From: Myxocyprinus asiaticus
Taxonomy: Eukaryota > Chordata > Actinopteri > Cypriniformes > Catostomidae
NCBI RefSeq assembly: GCF_019703515.2
Contig: NC_059385.1
Location: 28,128,001-28,192,000 of the forward strand
Length of the DNA: 64,000 nt
Reading direction: 5' to 3'
Positions 60,201-64,000 of this stretch are shown here, piece by piece. The stretch's first letter is position 1. The number at the start of each line of letters is the position of its first letter. The notes beneath the pieces are model-generated. The model saw only the letters and a list, made by a program, of their open reading frames with translations, was not told the origin of the DNA and did no database searches. Both the position numbers and the translations under genes were made by a program.

Positions 60201-61614
60201 GTATGAGGAAGTGCTTTATAGATTTATGGTAATGATACAAATTCTGACTGTTATGCTCAAATAAAAGCCTGAGATGCTTCAGAAACTAGTGATAAACTGA
60301 TATATCAGTTCAGCCAATTAACTGACCAATATTTGGCCATTTTGAGATTTTCAGCATTTTTGTCTTCATTTAATTTATATTTTTTATTAATAATTTTGGA
60401 ATAAAACATTTTATTCACAATTTTATTCAAAATTGTATTCAAAATTCATAATTTTCATTTTTTTCCCCCCAAAATCATATCAACTCTCTCTTTATTAGCA
60501 GGATTAAATAAAAAAAATATCAAATTTTTTATGTGGTCTCAGATTTTTGGATACTGTATATATACTGTATATATTGGCCATAGGTCACCTTGCTTTCTAG
60601 ATTTTAGCATTAGCCAGTTAATTTATTTCGTAACACTTTACATTAATTCCTTTGTTAAGGGTTTACAAAAAGGGCTTCGATAATGACCAATAACTCATAA
60701 ATACCTTATAAATCATTGATATGTAGTTAACAATATGAATAAAAAGGGCAACTGTTATGCAATACATGACAAATAGTGAGCTATTTTACCACACATGTTA
60801 TAAGTGCTTAATATCACTTATTCAACATTAGTAACCAATGAAAATATACCTATATGTAAAGTGGACATCAAGCCTTTATTAAAGAATTACCAATAAAGGA
60901 AACTATGTACATAAGGATAAGTATTGTTTAAAGGTTATCAGGCTTTATTATATGATATACTGTATGCTGTGTATGAGCTTGAAGATGTGAAGAGTTTTTG
61001 CAGAAGACTTATGTATTTAAGACTAAGTTAGGACACCACTTAGAGAAGCATCATTCTTTTGACATCACATGACAAGGAAAGTGACAACACAAATGAGTCA
61101 TTACAGTAGTGATTATAAACACAAAGCAGACTATAACAAAATTATATAATGTCTCCATTTATTTTTTAAGCTTTTATAACATGTACAGTTAAAATACTTA
61201 CTATTTGTCAAGAACTGCATGAAAGTTGCCCTTTTTATTAATGTTGTTATGATGATAATATGAATGATTTATAATGCATTTGTAAATTACTTATTAGCCA
61301 TTAATGAACCCCCTAATAAAGAGTAAACATTAATACATTTTTACTGTAGTTGACTCCTCCAGAGGAGTTTAACATGTACTGTAGAAAATCATGTTCTCAG
61401 CGAGAAGCTCCACTCACGTGTCATCATCGGCATCAGGGAGGGGCTCGGCAGCTTTGCCGTCTCCTTGAATTGATTCCAGGGCTGTGGAGTACAGGACCTT
61501 CTGTCCACCCTGACGCTTACTGTCCCCTCTGCCTCCTCTCCCCCTCATCTTCTTATCCAGAACATGGATGCCCAGCAGCAAACTGTAATCCATTATCTTA
61601 AAGCTCTCCAGCAC
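57202..61614 (-). CDS. pip5k1b: phosphatidylinositol-4-phosphate 5-kinase type I beta, 3' part
   Basis: The enzyme phosphorylates PI4P at the 5 position to make PI(4,5)P2 at the plasma membrane. Minus-strand exons: 61418-61614, 59959-60039, 59820-59868, 59643-59727, 59356-59496, 58195-58330, 57463-57568, and a last exon whose first codon is the stop (57204-57202). They join in phase and encode 265 codons: [40 protein letters not shown] (the IID metal-binding motif), the activation loop with [14 protein letters not shown] and [17 protein letters not shown], then a variable tail ending SDLDVYL. The tail and the DVYL terminus point to the beta paralog; in mammals PIP5K1B lies near TJP2. The 5' exons lie beyond a DIRS element at the right edge. 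Confidence 0.93.
57463..57568 (-). CDS. pip5k1b: pip5k1b exon: last sense codons (DVYL)
   Basis: Encodes [20 protein letters not shown] then [15 protein letters not shown] and ends at a donor-like GTCAGT in phase 0. Read-through would add 18 unrelated residues; splicing to 57204 gives a stop directly after DVYL, which is the conserved PIP5K1B terminus. Confidence 0.88.
57825..57890. repeat. conserved retroelement tail, copy 1
   Basis: Contains 'gtaaagctgcttttgaaaaa' and 'attgtgaaaagcac', a tail common to many fish retroelements (from memory). In a pip5k1b intron. Confidence 0.5.
58195..58330 (-). CDS. pip5k1b: pip5k1b exon: C-terminal tail
   Basis: Encodes [20 protein letters not shown] then [20 protein letters not shown] and DSDS. 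Acceptor GACAG, donor GTATTT; the phases fit both neighbours. Poorly conserved tail. Confidence 0.82.
58495..58560. repeat. conserved retroelement tail, copy 2
   Basis: Contains 'ttggataaaagcgtctgcc' and 'aaatgaataaatgtaaatg', a very common teleost SINE/LINE tail (from memory). In a pip5k1b intron. Confidence 0.65.
59356..59496 (-). CDS. pip5k1b: pip5k1b exon: C-terminal tail
   Basis: Encodes [20 protein letters not shown] then [20 protein letters not shown] and ENLDDS. The position and the pattern of basic residues and serines fit the PIP5K1B tail. Acceptor TTTAG, donor GTACTC. Confidence 0.88.
59643..59727 (-). CDS. pip5k1b: pip5k1b exon: activation loop, second part
   Basis: Too small and offset to show as a long open frame. 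The minus strand reads [20 protein letters not shown] then STVFKKIH, ending at C|GTAGGT. It matches the end of the PIP5K catalytic domain. Confidence 0.93.
59820..59868 (-). CDS. pip5k1b: pip5k1b exon: activation loop, first part
   Basis: A 49-nt exon encoding [16 protein letters not shown]. Two adjacent lysines and the Glu after them are the type I activation-loop residues known to set membrane binding and substrate choice. Acceptor TTACAG, donor GTATGT. Confidence 0.94.
59959..60039 (-). CDS. pip5k1b: pip5k1b exon: IID motif
   Basis: Encodes [20 protein letters not shown] then DILQSY. The IID motif contributes the metal-binding Asp, equivalent to DFG in protein kinases. Acceptor TCTAG, donor GTGTGA. 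Confidence 0.95.
60040..61417. other. pip5k1b intron, no gene seen
   Basis: AT-rich intron between the IID and MDYSLL exons. Some pieces repeat ideas of 'ttaccaataaagg' and 'taatgaacccc' but no bounded element was found. Confidence 0.5.
61418..61614 (-). CDS. pip5k1b: pip5k1b exon: MDYSLL catalytic segment
   Basis: Encodes [20 protein letters not shown], a basic Gly/Arg-rich insert ([14 protein letters not shown]), and [16 protein letters not shown]. Acceptor ACACAG, donor GTGAGT. The MDYSLL stretch is an invariant catalytic-core motif of PIP kinases. Confidence 0.95.
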
Positions 61615-62063
61615 CTGTGTAACATCATACATGGAAATCATGACCATAAAACACTCAAATAATTCTAAATTGGCTGTGGTTTAACCACAAGTATCCAAGT
61701 ACAACAAATACAGGATGTAGGCCTACATTAATATGATAAATAAACAAACAAATAAATAAATACAGTATTATGTGTGAATATCACAAAACCTGTAAAGAAC
61801 ATGTCTTATCTTGCATGTGCATATTAGATTTCATCCCAAAATCTAAAAAAAAGAATACAAAATACAAAATAATATTTTGCTTACAGAAAATGAAATCTAT
61901 TTATAGGCCAATTAAAATGTGTCTCTATTGTGGCAAAAATAATAATATTAAAGCATTAAAATATTTAATTAAAAATATTTAATAAAATATTAAAAAAATA
62001 ATATGTAAAAAAATTACAGTAATGAGAATCACTATTCAGAATAATGTGAATGAGCAAAAAACG

Positions 62064-62445
62064 TCCTGGTTACTTGCGTAACCTCCGTTCCCTGATGGAG
62101 GGAACAAGACGTTGTGTCGATGTAATGACACTAGGGGTCACTCTTGGGAGCCCGAAACACCTCTGGTCTTTGATAAAAGGCCAATGAAAATTGGCAAGTA
62201 GTATTTGCATACCATTCCCCTGGACATACGGGTATAAAAGGAGGTGGTATGCAACCACTCATTCAGGTTTTGTGCTGGAGAGCCGAGACAAGGTCCCGGC
62301 CATTTCAGCGGGTAGTTCAGCGTTGTGGCAGGAGGGACACAACATTTCATTCCCTCCATCAGGGAACAGAGGTTACGCAAGTAACCAAGATGTTCCCTAT
62401 CTGTCACTCACTTGACGTTGTGTCAATGTAGTGACACTAGGGGTC
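62064..62445. repeat. DIRS terminal region: inverted arms and direct repeat
   Basis: Arms of 41 bp read 'ggttacttgcgtaacctccg' and in inverse. Between them lies a TATA box (see next entry). Just inside, a 32-bp block is repeated directly with two differences. Confidence 0.8.
62229..62242 (+). promoter_or_regulatory. TATA box in DIRS terminal region, facing inward
   Basis: 'gggtataaaaggag' on the plus strand. In an element with inverted terminal repeats, the same promoter at the other end would drive the minus-strand genes. Inference. Confidence 0.5.
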
Positions 62446-63102
62446 CCTATACGAAACACCGCAACTGGCTGAACTGTGTTACGTGAACTGGCGGTGTGTG
62501 ATGGGCAGACCACTGTGTGCCTCGTAGCCAGCACACCAGGCCGACACGTAACCTCCCCCAATGCTGTTATTAGTGTCGAACGGCCCATAAGATAGAAACA
62601 GGCTAGCCCAGTCGTGGCCTCTTATCCTATTATTTTTCCTCTCCCCCCCAAAAAAAGGAATTTAATGACTGGGGCCACCAGGTCTACATCAGGGGGGTGT
62701 CCCTCCCAAGGGGAAGACACCACGGAGACCACACCCCACCCAGAAAGGGGGGGGGTATTTTGAGTGGAAATACATCACATGGTCTTGCCGAACTTTGTTG
62801 GAAGTATGTAATGTGGAGAAGTCCCATGGTAGGTCCTACCCTATGGGGGAGGAGTTTCTACAAACATGGTGACTGGGGAAGAGGGGCCTCTGCTAAAGGA
62901 AGACGCAGTTTACCAACAGGGAAACGAATTAGCGGAAGATATATGTCGCATGGGGTTACCTATGGGGAACCACCACATGCGGAGCACCTACCCCAGTACA
63001 GGGCTTAGTTAGCACATGTACTGAGCCGGCAGCGAGTTTCTCCGCAAACTCGTCTGCCACAGGGCTCGGAGGAAATCATCCAGGGAACACAGTTTGTGAA
63101 CA

Positions 63103-63977
63103 CTACTGGGAGTCAACAGCGCACGTCTTTAGCTCAGGGGAGGTGAAAGGCGCTATGCGCAAGTGATACACCCAGCCAGCTGTCCCGGACTTACCTGCTT
63201 GTGCGTGCCACAACACGGGATGAAATTGTAGATCGTAGAACCTCGCAAAGGTGTTGGGTGTTGCCCAGCCCACTGCTCTGCAAATGTCTGTTAGAGAGGT
63301 GCCACTGGTCAAGGCCCAGGAGGCTGCTACACCCTTTGTAGAGTGGGCTCATAGCCCTGCCGGGGGCGGCACGTCCTGGGCGTGATATGCCATTGATATG
63401 GTGTCAATGAGCCAGAGGGCCATCCTCTGCTTGGAGACAGTGCTTCCTTTCTGCTGTCCACCAAAGCAGACAAAGAGCTGCTCAGAGACTCTAAAGCTCT
63501 GCATGCGATCCAGATAGATGCGTAAAGTGCGCACTGGGCACAGCAACGTCAGGGCTGGGTCTGCCTCCTCCTGGGGCAGTGCTTGCAGGTTCAACACCTG
63601 GTCCCTAAAAGGGGTCGTGGGAACCTTGGGCACATAGCCCGGTCAGGGGTCTCAGGATAGCCCGGACTGAACTCCAGGCACGTTTCGCTGACAGAGAACG
63701 CTTGCAGGTCTCCTACCCTTTTGATGGAAGTGAGCACAGTCAGGAGGGCAGTCTTCAAAGAGAGTGCCTTAAGCTCAGCTGACTGCAAGGGCTCAAAGGG
63801 GGCACTCCGTAGACCCTGAAGAACTACAGAGAGGTCCCACGAGGGAACGAGGCGTGGTCTGAAGGGATTCAACCTCCTGGCGCCTCTCAGGAACCTGATG
63901 ATCAGGTCATGCTTCCCTAAGGACTTACCGTCCACTGTATCGTGGTGTGCCGCTACAGCGGCTACATACACCTTCAA
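63103..63977 (-). pseudogene. DIRS tyrosine recombinase, broken
   Basis: Pieces: VYVAAVAAHHDTVDGKSLGK with the first catalytic Arg in SIKRVGDLQAF (63977-63591), VPTTPFRDQVLNLQALPQEE and LFVCFGGQQKG (63633-63349), and ICRAVGWATPNTFARFYDLQ with the Tyr (63312-63103). A frameshift lies near 63630 and a stop near 63350; the HxxR box reads HSTK, so the second catalytic Arg is lost. Confidence 0.88.
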
Positions 63978-64000
63978 GGTGGAGGGGGACAGCCACCCTT

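Larger units (their letters stand above)
62064..64000 (-). mobile_element. DIRS-type tyrosine-recombinase retrotransposon, 3' part
   Basis: Minus-strand pieces of a DIRS tyrosine recombinase run to the right edge (63103-63977). The left end holds inverted arms (62064-62104 against 62350-62390) and a repeated 'gacgttgtgtc' block (62108-62139 and 62414-62445). It interrupts the pip5k1b intron upstream of exon 61418-61614. The reverse transcriptase part would lie past the window. Confidence 0.88.

Overview
The window is vertebrate nuclear DNA from a teleost fish. A cypriniform is likely, judged from the repeat types: Sleeping-Beauty-like Tc1 elements, DIRS, and MITEs that begin with 'agggatagttcaccc'. 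This species call is inference. There are no bacterial features. All recognisable host genes lie on the minus strand as exons with GT/AG borders, and the exon phases join without conflict.

Positions 1-35,405 hold almost all of a tight-junction protein 2 (ZO-2, tjp2) gene, read right to left. I placed 23 coding exons that encode about 1,178 codons: an N-terminal extension, PDZ1, a long Arg/Ser-rich linker with peptide repeats, PDZ2, PDZ3, SH3, a guanylate-kinase-like domain and most of the acidic and proline-rich tail. The last C-terminal codons lie beyond position 1. Two candidate first exons (35,346-35,405 and 29,024-29,095) can each splice in frame to the exon that carries MEETVWEQ.

Positions 57,202-61,614 hold the 3' part of pip5k1b (type I phosphatidylinositol-4-phosphate 5-kinase beta), also on the minus strand. 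It runs from the MDYSLL motif to the conserved C-terminal DVYL; the stop codon lies alone at the start of the last exon. The 5' exons lie past the right edge. The pip5k1b-tjp2 neighbourhood matches the mammalian order, in which frataxin lies between them; I found no frataxin exon here.

The space between the genes and many tjp2 introns are filled with mobile DNA. I could delimit: (i) four Tc1/mariner elements, one of which (43,370-47,446) carries three later insertions; (ii) a Ty3/gypsy LTR retrotransposon (47,797-51,620), broken and internally deleted; (iii) a DIRS-type tyrosine-recombinase retrotransposon running off the right edge; (iv) elements with TTAA duplications (1,306-2,034; 14,888-16,070; 21,253-23,115; 45,986-47,322), one with piggyBac-like features; (v) a 3.67 kb element with 9-bp target duplications and long terminal inverted repeats (10,595-14,264); (vi) a Harbinger-like MITE (54,058-54,812); and several other inverted-repeat elements.

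I found no novel multi-gene system. The points most worth checking are the alternative ZO-2 N-termini, the repeat array in the ZO-2 linker, the 9-bp-duplication element, the stop-only last exon of pip5k1b, and a perfect 19-bp inverted repeat just upstream of the first tjp2 exon.
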